Assembly: GCF_000262465.1 (NCBI RefSeq)
Contig: NZ_CM001489.1
Location: 4,160,028-4,224,027 of the forward strand
Length of the DNA: 64,000 nt
Reading direction: 5' to 3'
Origin: Frankia sp. QA3
Lineage (GTDB): Bacteria > Actinomycetota > Actinomycetes > Frankiales > Frankiaceae
In this document: piece after piece, positions 1-8,775 of the stretch
How positions within the stretch are numbered: position 1 is the stretch's first letter
Layout: each line of letters begins with the position of its first letter
Program-made: the position numbers and the translations under genes
Notes under the pieces: generated by a model
Databases searched by the model: none
Seen by the model: the letters and a program-made list of their open reading frames with translations, nothing else
Told to the model about the DNA's origin: nothing

Positions 1-1022
1 GGGCCCGGGTGGTGCACGCGCCGGCGCTGCGCATCGTCCCGCTCTCGGACGACGGCAAGCTGCTCACCGCGACCCGGGCCTGCCTCACCGGGCGGCTCGA
101 CGTGGTGATCGCCACGACGGCGATCGGCTTCCGCGGCTGGCTGGAGGCCGCCGAGGGCTGGGGCCTCGGCGACGGGCTGCGCGACCGGCTGGCCGAGGCC
201 CGGCTGTTCACCCGCGGGCCCAAGGTCACCGGCGCGGTCCGGGCGGCGGGGCTGACCGAATGCTGGTCGCCCCGGTCGGAGTCGGGCGCGGAGCTCATGG
301 CCCATCTCCTCGGCACCGACCTCGCCGGCCTGCGCATCGCCGTGCAGCTGCACGGCGAGCCGCTGCCGGACATGATCGAGGGGCTGCGCGCCGCCGGGGC
401 GGAGGTGGTCGAGATCCCGGTGTACCGGTGGGAACCGCCCGAGGACCTGCGCCCGGTCCGGCGGATGGTGGAGCTCATCGTCACCGGCGGGCTGTCCGCG
501 GTGACCTTCACCAGCGCGCCGGCCGTGCTGAGCCTGCTGCGGACCGCGCGGGAGGCCGACCGTCTCGACGAGACGCTGTCCGCACTGCGCGGCGACGTGC
601 TCGCCGCCTGCGTGGGACCGGTCTGCGCGGCACCGCTCGTCCGCGAGGGGATCCCTGCCGTGACGCCGGAGCGTTACCGCCTGGGGGCGCTCGTGCGGAC
701 GCTGTCCGACGAGCTGCCGCGTCGCCGGGTACGGACCGTCGAGGCCGCCGGGCACGTCCTGCGGGTGCAGGGCACGGCCGTGATCGTCAACGGGGAGCCG
801 GTGATGCTGGCGCCGAAGACGGCGGCGGTACTCGACGCCCTCACCGAGCGTCCCGGCCGGGTCCTCTCCCGCGCGGAGCTGCTGCGCCGCACGGGCACCG
901 CGGGGCTGACCGATGAGCATGCGGTGGAGATGACCGTCGCCCGGCTGCGCACGGCGCTCGGCCCGGCCGGCTGTGCGGTGGAGACCGTCATCAAGCGGGG
1001 CTACCGCCTCGCGATCGCCTGA
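1..1022 (+). CDS. hemD: Uroporphyrinogen-III synthase fused to OmpR-type winged-helix domain (5' end outside window)
   Basis: The reading frame is open to the left edge and already in mid-domain (ARVVHAPALRIVPLSDD), so the true start lies upstream. Roughly the first 235 visible residues form a HemD domain, which closes hydroxymethylbilane to uroporphyrinogen III in tetrapyrrole synthesis. The landmark AVTFTSAPAV matches the family. The last ~95 residues are a Trans_reg_C winged helix: an NGEPVMLAPKTAAVLDAL strand/helix, then SRAELLRRTG, and TVARLRTALG ending in KRGYRLAIA. Fusion of HemD to this DNA-binding domain is known in actinobacteria (Rv0260c-like). It suggests a regulator that may bind a tetrapyrrole-like ligand, or an enzyme with a regulatory side role. 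There is no phosphoacceptor receiver domain. The next gene is convergent and a strong hairpin lies between them. Confidence 0.85.
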   Translation, partial: ARVVHAPALRIVPLSDDGKLLTATRACLTGRLDVVIATTAIGFRGWLEAAEGWGLGDGLRDRLAEARLFTRGPKVTGAVRAAGLTECWSPRSESGAELMAHLLGTDLAGLRIAVQLHGEPLPDMIEGLRAAGAEVVEIPVYRWEPPEDLRPVRRMVELIVTGGLSAVTFTSAPAVLSLLRTAREADRLDETLSALRGDVLAACVGPVCAAPLVREGIPAVTPERYRLGALVRTLSDELPRRRVRTVEAAGHVLRVQGTAVIVNGEPVMLAPKTAAVLDALTERPGRVLSRAELLRRTGTAGLTDEHAVEMTVARLRTALGPAGCAVETVIKRGYRLAIA

Positions 1023-1052
1023 GCCGGGTCGCGGCCGATCCGCCCCGCGTCC

Positions 1053-1095
1053 CGGCCGAAATCCCCCGAGCGGCGGTGGCGGGGCATTTCGGCCG
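1053..1095. terminator. Bidirectional hairpin terminator between convergent genes
   Basis: GGCCGAAAT at 1054-1062 pairs perfectly with ATTTCGGCC at 1086-1094, and an inner CCCC/GGGG pairing extends the stem. It lies 30 bp past the HemD-fusion stop and 120 bp past the stop of the convergent deacetylase. There is no U-tract, which is usual for high-GC actinobacterial terminators. Confidence 0.65.
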
Positions 1096-1214
1096 CGCGA
1101 GCCGGCTTTTCGCCGTTCACCGGGCGTCGGCATACGCGTCGGCATACGCGTCAGCGGAAAACGGCGCACGCATCTGCACGAGCATGTGCCCGCGCCCCGC
1201 GCCTGACCCGGTGG

Positions 1215-2051
1215 TCAGCCGCCCCGGCCGAGCCGCCAGCGCGCCGCGCGGTATGCCCGCCAGCCGGACCGCAACCCGCGCCGGGCGCTCGTGAGTGCGT
1301 CGCGGTGCCCGAGGGAAACCAGCCGCAGGATGTCGGCGGCCCCGGCCGCCCGGTCCACGACCAACCGGCTGATGGCGAAACGGGACTGGTTCGGCTGGTG
1401 CAGCCGGTAGCCGACCTCGCAGGCCGAATCGAAACCGGCCGCCGCGACCACGTGCCGGACCGACGCGCAGTGATATCCAAAAGGATAGGAGAAACTGTCC
1501 GGACTACGCCCGGTCTTCTCCTCGATCATGCGCCGGCTGGCAGTGACGTCATATCGGGCGAGGGCCGTCGGTACCACGTCCAGTTCCAGATGACGATGAC
1601 CGTGCGAGCCCAGTTCGACCCCCTCCCTCGCCAGATCAGCCAGGTCGGACCAGTCCAGCAACGGAAGATTTCGCTCGCTGTAGCCGTCCAGCCAGGTGGC
1701 GCGCCGGCCGGCGTAGGCGGTCGGGATGAACAGGGTCGCGCCCGCGCCGACCGTCTGCAAGGCCGGCAGCGCCGTCGTCACGAAGTCCTCGAAGCCGTCA
1801 TCGAAGGTGATGGCCACCTGCCGGCGGTGCGGGTGCGCGAGCGCGTCGGTGAGCCCGGTGAGGTGGTAGCCGCCGGCGGCGAGCGCGCCGAGCTGCTCGG
1901 CGAACACGCCCGGCGGGACCTCCCAGTGCCGGAAGTCGGCGCTCACGGAGTCGCCCACGCTGTGGTACATGAGGACGGGCAGGGGCATCGGGGGCGCCTC
2001 GTCCAGCACGCCGGAGGCGGTACCGGGCAGCGCGGTCGCCAGGGTGGTCAC
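1215..2051 (-). CDS. Polysaccharide deacetylase (NodB-homology, CE4)
   Basis: This is a metal-dependent deacetylase of N-acetylated polysaccharide such as chitooligosaccharide or peptidoglycan. The NodB motifs are visible: LMYHSVG near residue 30, TFDDG (residues 82-86, catalytic and metal-binding Asp), and SHGHRH (H-x3-H metal motif) about 65 residues later. The C-terminal part contains SYPFGY. I placed the start at a GTG at 2051, preceded by GGGAACGAG. The open frame continues to 2207, but that extension is Arg/Cys-rich and unlike the family. No clear signal peptide remains with this start, so the protein may be cytoplasmic or the start may be slightly off. It is convergent with the HemD fusion and has no operon partner. 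Confidence 0.85.
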   Translation of the reverse strand: MTTLATALPGTASGVLDEAPPMPLPVLMYHSVGDSVSADFRHWEVPPGVFAEQLGALAAGGYHLTGLTDALAHPHRRQVAITFDDGFEDFVTTALPALQTVGAGATLFIPTAYAGRRATWLDGYSERNLPLLDWSDLADLAREGVELGSHGHRHLELDVVPTALARYDVTASRRMIEEKTGRSPDSFSYPFGYHCASVRHVVAAAGFDSACEVGYRLHQPNQSRFAISRLVVDRAAGAADILRLVSLGHRDALTSARRGLRSGWRAYRAARWRLGRGG

Positions 2052-2619
2052 CTCGTTCCCGTACCCGCGGCGACCGCCGTCACGCCCGGATCGGGCAGGA
2101 CATTTCCGTGCATATACCTGTGTGCATTCATCTGCAGGGACACAGGCCGTACTCCCTCCGCGACGACGGTGCGCAATCGTGGACGAACAGGTGACACGGG
2201 CGAACATCCCATCGGGTGAAGTAGTACGCGAACCAGCTCAGGAGGTCGAAACTAAAACATCGAACGGTCCGCGAACTACCCGGGACTCTACACGCGCATA
2301 CCGGGCGTGCCAATGGCATCGGGAGATCCGCCGGAGACGTCGCCCGAGGGTGGTCTGCACGGTCCCGACCCACTCGCCGCGCGACCCGGATCAAGCGGAC
2401 GGTCGGATCACTGCCATTTCACCGGGTGTTCATCAGGGATACGGTCGAATTAAAAGCCACCCGGTAAATCGGGGGAACACGGATGAGCGATCCCCCGGAA
2501 GGCATGACGAGTGAACGCGAAAGTCGATGGCCGCGGCCGGCGGAAACCTGCCGGATCGGCCGTCCCACGCGGGCGGAGGGGAAAGATGGCAACAGCACCG
2601 ACCGACCGCGCGGGTATTC
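2052..2619. other. Intergenic, 568 bp, between prfB 3' end and deacetylase 5' end
   Basis: No convincing coding sequence. The base composition is lower in GC than the flanks (for example the AT-rich patch near 2445-2455), which fits a promoter region for the deacetylase. No terminator hairpin for prfB could be recognised. Confidence 0.4.
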
Positions 2620-3720
2620 TCACGCCTGGTTCTCGACGGCCCGCCGCCACCGGATCTCGGTATCGATGAACTCGTCGATCTCACCGTCGAGAACGCCACT
2701 GGTGTTCGAGGTCTCGGTATCGGTGCGCAGGTCCTTCACCAGCTGGTAGGGATGCAGGACGTAGTTGCGGATCTGCGATCCGAACGAGACGTCCTGGGGT
2801 CCGCCGGTGATGCGCTGCTTCTCCGCGGCCTCCTCGGCGCGGCGGCGCTCCAGGAGCTTCGCCTGCAGCACGATCATCGCGGCGGCCTTGTTCTGGAGCT
2901 GGCTGCGCTCGTTCTGGCAGGTGACCACGATGCCGGTGGGCAGGTGGGTGATACGGACCGCCGAGTCGGTCGTGTTGACCCCCTGGCCACCCGGACCGGA
3001 GGACCGGAAGATGTCGATCCGCAGGTCCTTGTCGTCGATGTCGACGTGGTCGGACAGCTCGACGACCGGGGTCACCTCGACGCCGGCGAAGGAGGTCTGC
3101 CGGCGGTTCTGGTTGTCGAACGGCGAGATGCGCACGAGCCGGTGCACCCCGTGCTCGCTGCGCAGCGTCCCGTAGGCGTAGGCGGCCTTGACCTGGAAGG
3201 TGGCGGACTTCAGGCCCGCCTCCTCCGCCTCGGAGGTGTCGAAGACCTCGGTGGGGTAGCCGTGACGCTCGGCCCAGCGCAGGTACATCCGCAGCAGCAT
3301 CGCCGTCCAGTCCGCGGCGTCGACGCCGCCGGCCCCCGCGGAGAGCTGCACGATCGCGTCCCGCTCGTCGAACTCACCGGACAGCAGGGTGCGCACCTCC
3401 AGCGCGGCGATGTCGGCGCTCAACGCCGGCAGGTCGGCCGCAGCCTCGGCGAGCAGGTCATCGTCACCGAGATCCGCGGCGGCGGCGATGTCGTCGAGCC
3501 GGCGGCGCAGCCCCTCCACCCGGGAGATGTCGCCGCGGGTCGACGACAGGCGCCGGGTGACGGCCTGCGCCCGGTCCTGGTCGGACCACAGGTCAGGATC
3601 CGCGGCCTGCCGCTCCAGCTCGTCGGCGCGACGGCGCAACCCCTCCACGTCGAGAACGGACTCGATGCCGCTCAGCGTGGCATCGAGCTGCTTGATCTCC
3701 TCGGACAGGTCGACGGCCAT
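2620..3720 (-). CDS. prfB: Peptide chain release factor 2
   Basis: RF2 recognises UGA/UAA in the ribosomal A site and triggers peptidyl-tRNA hydrolysis. The 366-residue product carries the stop-codon recognition tripeptide SPF (199-201) and the universal GGQ motif (244-246, in SGPGGQGVN). Length and domain order are normal. The start is the ATG at 3720, giving [16 protein letters not shown]; the frame runs on to 3978, but that part has no RF2 similarity. The coding sequence is uninterrupted from this start, so the autoregulatory +1 frameshift at an in-frame UGA, found in many bacteria, is absent. The usual neighbours ftsE, ftsX and smpB are not adjacent. Confidence 0.97.
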   Translation of the reverse strand: MAVDLSEEIKQLDATLSGIESVLDVEGLRRRADELERQAADPDLWSDQDRAQAVTRRLSSTRGDISRVEGLRRRLDDIAAAADLGDDDLLAEAAADLPALSADIAALEVRTLLSGEFDERDAIVQLSAGAGGVDAADWTAMLLRMYLRWAERHGYPTEVFDTSEAEEAGLKSATFQVKAAYAYGTLRSEHGVHRLVRISPFDNQNRRQTSFAGVEVTPVVELSDHVDIDDKDLRIDIFRSSGPGGQGVNTTDSAVRITHLPTGIVVTCQNERSQLQNKAAAMIVLQAKLLERRRAEEAAEKQRITGGPQDVSFGSQIRNYVLHPYQLVKDLRTDTETSNTSGVLDGEIDEFIDTEIRWRRAVENQA

Positions 3721-4501
3721 GCTGTTCACCTTACCGGCGCTTCCCGCCGGCCACGGGCAGGACTGATCTTGACCTGGCCGTGGCGGAGCACGGCAGCCGG
3801 GCCGACGGTCCCCCGACGCGGGGCCGGCCGACGCGGCGGGAGATCGTCCGCCCACGAACCGACCGATCGCCGCATACGGCCGGCGGGCGCGTCCGGTAGC
3901 ACCCGCCGCCATCGTGCCGGCACCGGGCGGCGGTCGTGAAAAGCCACGTCGATGAAACATGCAAAGGCGTCGCGACATCAGTCTGAAACACAGGATGAGG
4001 ACTCGCGAATATTACGGCCAACCGACACCCGCACCGCGGACAATCCGGACGGTAACCGCACCGCCTACCCGAGCGGGCCACCGGTGGGACGCTGGTCGAC
4101 GACAATCCGAGGAGAGACGTGTCCCACATCGCCGAGCGCACACGATCCTGCGCGTTTGTGGCCCCCAAACGATATCTTTGACCACGACGCTTCGCAGACG
4201 AATTCGCCGGACACCTGGTTCCGCGGGGCGGCGTGGTCCCGCCGGCCACCAGGCTGGCACCAGGCCATGGTCAGGAGACCAACGAACACGGGCACACGAT
4301 TAGTGCGGGCCGCCAGTGGGCTGAACAGTCAGTGCCGAGCCGCTTGTCATGGAATGCGAGGGAGGCCGCCATGGGGACCCAGCTCAGTCATCCGACCGAC
4401 CGGGCCGTGCAGTTAGACCTGGCAGTTCACCGTCCCGTCGCGCTCCGCCGACAGGCAGACGGCGGCGCGATCACCCCCACCCGAGCACGAAGGGTGCCAT
4501 C
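3721..4501. other. Intergenic, 781 bp, divergent region between prfB and the TPR-like gene
   Basis: Several open frames cross this stretch on both strands, but none has recognisable protein character or a good ribosome site. It probably holds the prfB promoter and that of the TPR-like gene. The segment around 4150-4190 is comparatively AT-rich. Confidence 0.4.
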
Positions 4502-5626
4502 GTGTCCGAAGTCTCGAACCGGCGGTCCGTGCTGGTCGCCACCGGCCTCGCGGCGGTGGGCTCCGTGAGCCTGGGCGGCGACGCCTCCGGGTTGCACGAT
4601 GCCTGCGCCGCCGCGCTGAACGCCGCGGTGGACGCCTACGAGACCACCGATCTCAGCGCGACGGCCGCGGCCCTGGTCCCCCTCGAACGCACCACCAGGA
4701 TGGTGCCCCGCGAGCATCGGCTGCGCGGGCGGGCCGCCCTGGACTGGATGCGGCTGCACGCCGCCGTGACGACCGCCGCGGCGGCCGTGGCGTACGACCG
4801 CGGCAAGCACGCCGACGCCGCCACCCGGGCGGACCGGGCCGCCGCGCTCGCCCGCGCCGCCGGCGACGGGCCGCTCGCCGCGCGGGCGCTGGCGCTGCGC
4901 GCGCGGATGGTCCGCCCGCACAGCCCGGCGGTCGCCCTCCAGATCGCCGGGGTGGCCGCGCGGATCGCCGGGTTCAGCCCCACCCGCGCGCTCATCGCCG
5001 GCAAGGTCGTCACGAGCGCGTGCGCGGCCACCGGCGACACCGCCGGGGTGCGCGACGCGGTGGCCCGCGCCTGGCAGACGATGGAACGGCTCGACGACGA
5101 CGACTTCGGCTCCCCCGGCTTCGCCCTGGAGACCTACTCCCCCGCGGATCTCGCGCTGGCCTGCGCCGAGGCGCTGACCACCGTCGGCGCCGCGGACGAG
5201 GCCACGCCGCATCTGGAGCGGGCCGAGACGCTCATCGCCGGCTCCGGCCAGACCGGCATGGTGGTCTCGGTGCGGATGGCGCAGGCCCGCGCCGCGCTCG
5301 CCCGGGAGATCCCCGACCGGGACGAGGCGGCCTCCTACGCCGACCAGGCGGTGACCCTGTCCGCCGGGCGACCGGCGCAGTGGCTGGCCCGGCTCGTGCG
5401 CGACGTGTCGGACCTGGCCGACCTGCGCACCGGGCAGGGCCTGGACGATCTCGTCGACGCCACCACGCCCTGGTTGCACGAGAGCTGGGAGTCCGACCCG
5501 GGCCCGCAGCGGCCGGCGGCGCTCTTCGGCGTCACCGGCCCGAGCGGCGTCACCGGCCCGAGCGGCGTCATGGTGCAGCGGGCTGGCGGACCACCGACTG
5601 TGCCTGTGCCCCGGCCCGCACCGTGA
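4502..5626 (+). CDS. TPR-like helical protein resembling the C-terminal half of XRE-TPR regulators
   Basis: The 374-residue product is almost entirely alpha-helical and Ala-rich. Recurring A-x-x-A-D-x-A-x-x-L-A repeats (TRADRAAALARAAGDGPLAARALALRA) are typical of the TPR-like half of actinobacterial XRE regulators, yet there is no N-terminal HTH. The start is a GTG at 4502, with AAGGG upstream. The N-terminus SNRRSVLVATGLAAVGS looks like a twin-arginine signal, although the same segment occurs in cytoplasmic members of this family directly after the HTH. An 18-bp unit is duplicated at 5528-5563 near the 3' end (GVTGPS repeated). The gene overlaps the convergent TadG-like gene by 59 bp. Its function is unknown; it may be a headless paralogue of a peptide-sensing regulator. 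Confidence 0.7.
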   Translation: MSEVSNRRSVLVATGLAAVGSVSLGGDASGLHDACAAALNAAVDAYETTDLSATAAALVPLERTTRMVPREHRLRGRAALDWMRLHAAVTTAAAAVAYDRGKHADAATRADRAAALARAAGDGPLAARALALRARMVRPHSPAVALQIAGVAARIAGFSPTRALIAGKVVTSACAATGDTAGVRDAVARAWQTMERLDDDDFGSPGFALETYSPADLALACAEALTTVGAADEATPHLERAETLIAGSGQTGMVVSVRMAQARAALAREIPDRDEAASYADQAVTLSAGRPAQWLARLVRDVSDLADLRTGQGLDDLVDATTPWLHESWESDPGPQRPAALFGVTGPSGVTGPSGVMVQRAGGPPTVPVPRPAP

Positions 5627-6047
5627 CCGGCCCGACCCCGAGGTAGCCCACGACCGGCAGGTCGACCACGCGCGAACCCTCCACCTCCACCGTCGTCGCG
5701 TCGACGAGGCTGGAGGTGAGGGTCGTGCGGCCGCTCGGGTCGGCCTGCTGCTGGTACTGCTCGACGGTCGCGTTGATGTCCGCGAGCGGGAGCTTCTGGA
5801 AGGCGTCGGTCGCCGTGTAGATCGCGTTCTCGTCGATGCGCTGCGCGGCCGCGAGCGCCGCGCCGTCCGCGGCCGAGGCGACCGAACGGCGGGCCAGGTA
5901 GACGGCGGACACGTCGGTCACGACGACGACCAGCATCGCGGCGACCACCAGGTAGCCGAGCGTGAGGATCAGGATCGTCCCGCCGTCGGCGCCGCCAGCT
6001 GCGGCCCGATCGCCGGTCGCCGGGTTCCGCCGCAGGTCACCAGGCAT
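5568..6047 (-). CDS. TadG-like pilus-assembly / envelope protein
   Basis: The short N-terminal cytoplasmic tail is followed by GGTILILTLGYLVVAAMLVV, a single membrane helix at about residues 22-44, and then VSAVYLARRSVASAADGAALAAA. This is the signature of TadG/Flp-pilus minor proteins, including the characteristic AADGAALAAA. The rest is extracytoplasmic. The start at 6047 has GGGGAGAAG eight bases upstream; the longer frame to 6116 is rejected. It lies 20 kb away from the main tad genes of this window and may be an orphan component of the same system. It is divergent from the kinase gene. Confidence 0.75.
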   Translation of the reverse strand: MPGDLRRNPATGDRAAAGGADGGTILILTLGYLVVAAMLVVVVTDVSAVYLARRSVASAADGAALAAAQRIDENAIYTATDAFQKLPLADINATVEQYQQQADPSGRTTLTSSLVDATTVEVEGSRVVDLPVVGYLGVGPVTVRAGAQAQSVVRQPAAP

Positions 6048-6187
6048 GCGCTTCTCCCCGTCCGGGATCGCCGGGCACCCCACACCGGCGTCCTTCGCCG
6101 ATCCGCCGCCCGGCATCCTCGCATTATAGGAGAATGCGCCACGTACAGATCATGCGGCGCGCCTACCTCCCCGGGGGACGAAGGATC

Positions 6188-7663
6188 ATGGCTGAAGGGT
6201 CGCCGGGGACGCTCGTCGCGGAGCGTTTCCGGCTGGTCGAGATGCTCGGCCGCGGCGGATTCGGGACCGTGTGGCGGGCATTCGATGAAAAGCTGCGGGC
6301 CGACGTCGCGTTGAAGGGAATTCGGCGCCGGGCCGATCTGTCCGAAGCCGAACGGGACGAGATCGAGATTCGGCTGGAACGGGAATGCCAGATCTCCGCC
6401 GCGCTGCGGAACTGCCCCCATGTCGTCACGACCCTCGATGTCGTCCGGGATGGGGATGACGATCCGTGGATCGTCATGGACTATTACCCGTCCCGGTCGT
6501 TGCGGGCGGTGCTCGACCGGGAGGGGCGGCTGGCGCTGACGGAGACCGCGGCGATCGGGACGTGTGTACTGGAGGCCCTTCAGGCCGCGCACGCGGCGGG
6601 CGTCGTGCACCGCGACGTCACCCCGGCGAACATCCTGCTGGGCACGGACGGCTCGGCTCGGCTGACCGACTTCGGGGCGGCGTTGCGGACGACCGATCAG
6701 CGGGTCACCATCGGTGTTCTCGGCGTGCCCGGATTCGTCGCGCCGGAGGTGCTGACCGGGCGTGCCCCACAGCCCGGCGCCGACGTGTTCGCGCTCGGGG
6801 TCACGCTGTTCACCGCTGCCGAGGGCAGGCCGCCCTTCGACTCCGCGACCTGGGCCGAGACAGCGGCAGAGCATCCCGGACGGGCGGCGACGACCACGCT
6901 GTCCGGCCCACTCGGCCCGTTGTTCGACCGGATGCTCGCGCCCGACCCGGCCGCGCGGCCCACCACGGACCAGGCGCTCGCCGCGATCTGGGAGTTCCTC
7001 GACGGCGCCGCCGACCCGGACGCGACGGGAGACCAGTACGCGCCAGGGACCCACGACGCCACGGAGGACCTCGACGCAACGGCCGGCCTCGACGCGACGG
7101 CCGGCCTCGACGCGACGGGGGCCCCGGACGGGGCCGCGGAGCAGGGGCTGGGCGAGCCGCTGCCGCCGGACGAGGGTGCCGCGGTCTTTTCCGAGCGACG
7201 GATCCCGCGGGCCGTGCTGCTCGCGGCGGGCGCGGTCCTGCTGTTCGCCTCCGGAATCGTGCCCGCCGGTCTCGGCGGCGATTTCAACCTCTGGGATCCG
7301 TGGCATCTGCTCTCGGTCGCCCTGCCGGTCATCGCCGCGTTCGCGTTGTTCTGGCGGGCCGCGCAGCCCACGGGACATCTCGCGATCGACGCGGAGCGGA
7401 TCTCGATGGAACGTGGTTGGTACCACTTCACCGTTCACTGGAGCCGGATTGACGCGGCCCGGGTGGCATCCGGAAAACTCGCCGTCACCCTGATGGAGGG
7501 GGACATACCCCTACAGACTTCCCAGTACGAGCGCATCTGGCCGCTGCCGCGCTACAACGCCCGCACCGGCGTGCTCACCGTCTGCCGACTCTCCCGCTTC
7601 CGGGATGCCAGCCCGGCGGCGGTCTCCGCGGCCCTCGACGCCACCGCCTGGCCACACGTCTGA
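6188..7663 (+). CDS. Membrane-anchored Ser/Thr protein kinase (PknB-like catalytic domain)
   Basis: The kinase domain covers about residues 10-280. It has the Gly-rich loop GRGGFGTVW, catalytic Lys43 in VALKGI, Asp143 and Asn148 in HRDVTPANIL, Asp161 in DFG and a VAPEV motif. The usual Lys of HRDxKPxN is replaced by Thr145, a variant also seen in some active actinobacterial kinases. The domain is followed by an Asp/Ala/Gly linker with an 18-bp tandem repeat near 7073 (DATAGL units). Two hydrophobic stretches come next (AVLLAAGAVLLFASGIV and LLSVALPVIAAFALFW), then a ~90-residue C-terminal domain resembling a PH-like membrane module. The start at 6188 is preceded by GACGAAGGATC. It is divergent from the TadG-like gene. 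Confidence 0.92.
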   Translation: MAEGSPGTLVAERFRLVEMLGRGGFGTVWRAFDEKLRADVALKGIRRRADLSEAERDEIEIRLERECQISAALRNCPHVVTTLDVVRDGDDDPWIVMDYYPSRSLRAVLDREGRLALTETAAIGTCVLEALQAAHAAGVVHRDVTPANILLGTDGSARLTDFGAALRTTDQRVTIGVLGVPGFVAPEVLTGRAPQPGADVFALGVTLFTAAEGRPPFDSATWAETAAEHPGRAATTTLSGPLGPLFDRMLAPDPAARPTTDQALAAIWEFLDGAADPDATGDQYAPGTHDATEDLDATAGLDATAGLDATGAPDGAAEQGLGEPLPPDEGAAVFSERRIPRAVLLAAGAVLLFASGIVPAGLGGDFNLWDPWHLLSVALPVIAAFALFWRAAQPTGHLAIDAERISMERGWYHFTVHWSRIDAARVASGKLAVTLMEGDIPLQTSQYERIWPLPRYNARTGVLTVCRLSRFRDASPAAVSAALDATAWPHV

Positions 7664-8245
7664 CGATCGCCCCTGGGGCGCCTGTCGGGTCGGCCCGTGT
7701 CCGGAGTGGTCGCCGGCGCAGTTCGAGGGTGTGCTCTGGTGGCTCCGGACGGGCACGTGCTCCGTAGCGGACGGCACGGTTCCGCGGAACATCGAGATCA
7801 CCGGGGTCGGGACACATGGCACGGCCAGGGAACACCATGATCGCCTGAGCTGGGGCCAGAGCAAGGGATTGCCTCGGGGTTCGGCGCGCACACTGGTCGC
7901 CACACCGTCCGTATCTTTCTGTGACTAGTTGTGCACAAAGTTGTGCCGAGGCGTAGTTACGATTTCTGGCCCCAAGACCGTGGCTAGCCCTCGGCGCGAT
8001 CTGGCCGCAGTCTGGCCGGAAATCAGGGTGGCGAGCAGGCGGCCGCGGCAATGCAGCGCCAGCAGGGTTCATGAACGACTACTCGGCGCCACAAGATCGA
8101 TTCGGTCTTACTCGCCGAGGCGGTCCTGGCCCGGCGTCCACCGCGCACCGCCGGTCGGTGGCACACGTGACCGCCTGCCGCGGGCAGCCGCTGTGTAGCG
8201 TCACGGTGGATGCGCGGCCATATGGTCGCCGGACGGAAAGGGGGC
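7664..8245. other. Non-coding stretch, 582 bp, with palindrome and stem-loop
   Basis: No supported gene. It contains a perfect palindrome TTGTGCACAA at 7929-7938, followed by AAGTTGTGCC, reminiscent of promoters of XRE/DUF397 gene pairs. The stem-loop at 7961-8024 is listed separately. The segment ends at a DyP-peroxidase remnant, so it may be the footprint of lost genes. Confidence 0.4.
7961..8024. repeat. Stem-loop element, copy 1 (related copy at 33277-33317)
   Basis: GATTTCTGGCC (7961-7971) pairs with GGCCGGAAATC (8014-8024) with one wobble. The enclosed core, positions 7975-8000, reads AGACCGTGGCTAGCCCTCGG then CGCGAT. The same core, with two base changes, forms the centre of a second hairpin at 33277-33317. 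Confidence 0.55.
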
Positions 8246-8345
8246 GTGCGTGACGCCCTCACCCGCTACACCACCCCGCTGACCGGCGTCTACTACCTGG
8301 TCTCGTCGGTGCCGGCCCTGTCCGGGTTCGCACCCGTGGAAGACG
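8246..8345 (+). pseudogene. C-terminal remnant of a DyP-type peroxidase
   Basis: The frame from 8246 reads VRDALTRYTTPLTGVYYLV and continues SSVPALSGFAP. This aligns with the extreme C-terminus of DyP-type haem peroxidases (VLDFSTAVTGGLFFSPTIDFL in the mycobacterial encapsulated enzyme). About 30 codons survive, with no upstream peroxidase domain in any frame. The frame then runs into unrelated sequence. Confidence 0.45.
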
Positions 8346-8392
8346 ACTGGCTCAGGGCGGGTTCCGGCCATCCCGGCCTGGCGGATACGGGA

Positions 8393-8671
8393 TCAGGAGT
8401 AGTTCGACGGCGCGGGTGGTGCGGTCGCCCACAGTGCCGAGATCGGAGCGGCGCGCAGGCGTGGCCCAACGGACAGGACCTCGGCGCCGGCGTAGAGGAC
8501 GCCGGCGTAGAGGACGCCGGCGTAGAGGACATAGCCCGCGTGGAAACGGTCGCCGGTCTGGGACGCGAGTCGGTGCAGGCCGCGGAAATCCTCGGCGCGC
8601 ACCGTCTCCGCGGCTTTCACCTCGACCCCGACGATCTCGCCGCAGGCCCGCTCCAGAACGGCGTCGACGAC
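8393..8671 (-). pseudogene. C-terminal remnant of a DUF4143-type AAA ATPase
   Basis: The minus-strand frame gives VVDAVLERACGEIVGVEVK, then AAETVRAEDFRGLHRLASQ, and ends in APISALWATAP. This is the C-terminal nuclease-like part (DUF4143) of a large family of AAA ATPases. An in-frame TAA at 8674-8672 closes it on the N-terminal side and nothing of the ATPase domain remains. Inside, a 15-bp unit (GCCGGCGTAGAGGAC on the + strand) is present three times at 8486-8530. It expands YVLYAG into a GVLYA repeat while keeping the frame. Confidence 0.6.
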
Positions 8672-8775
8672 TTAAAGTTCGATCATTGCAGTAGCATCGA
8701 CGCAGGTCACAGGGCATGCCTTCATGATCTCGCGACACATCTGCCGTCATGATCATGAAGCATCTGCCGCGGCCT

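Noticed and set aside
2620..3720. Programmed +1 frameshift in prfB
   Set aside because: The frame is open from the conserved start with no in-frame stop near codon 25, so no frameshift is needed.
5969..7438. 489-codon minus-strand frame opposite the Ser/Thr kinase
   Set aside because: It mirrors codon-position bias of the kinase gene; no recognisable protein motifs and Arg/Gly-rich composition.
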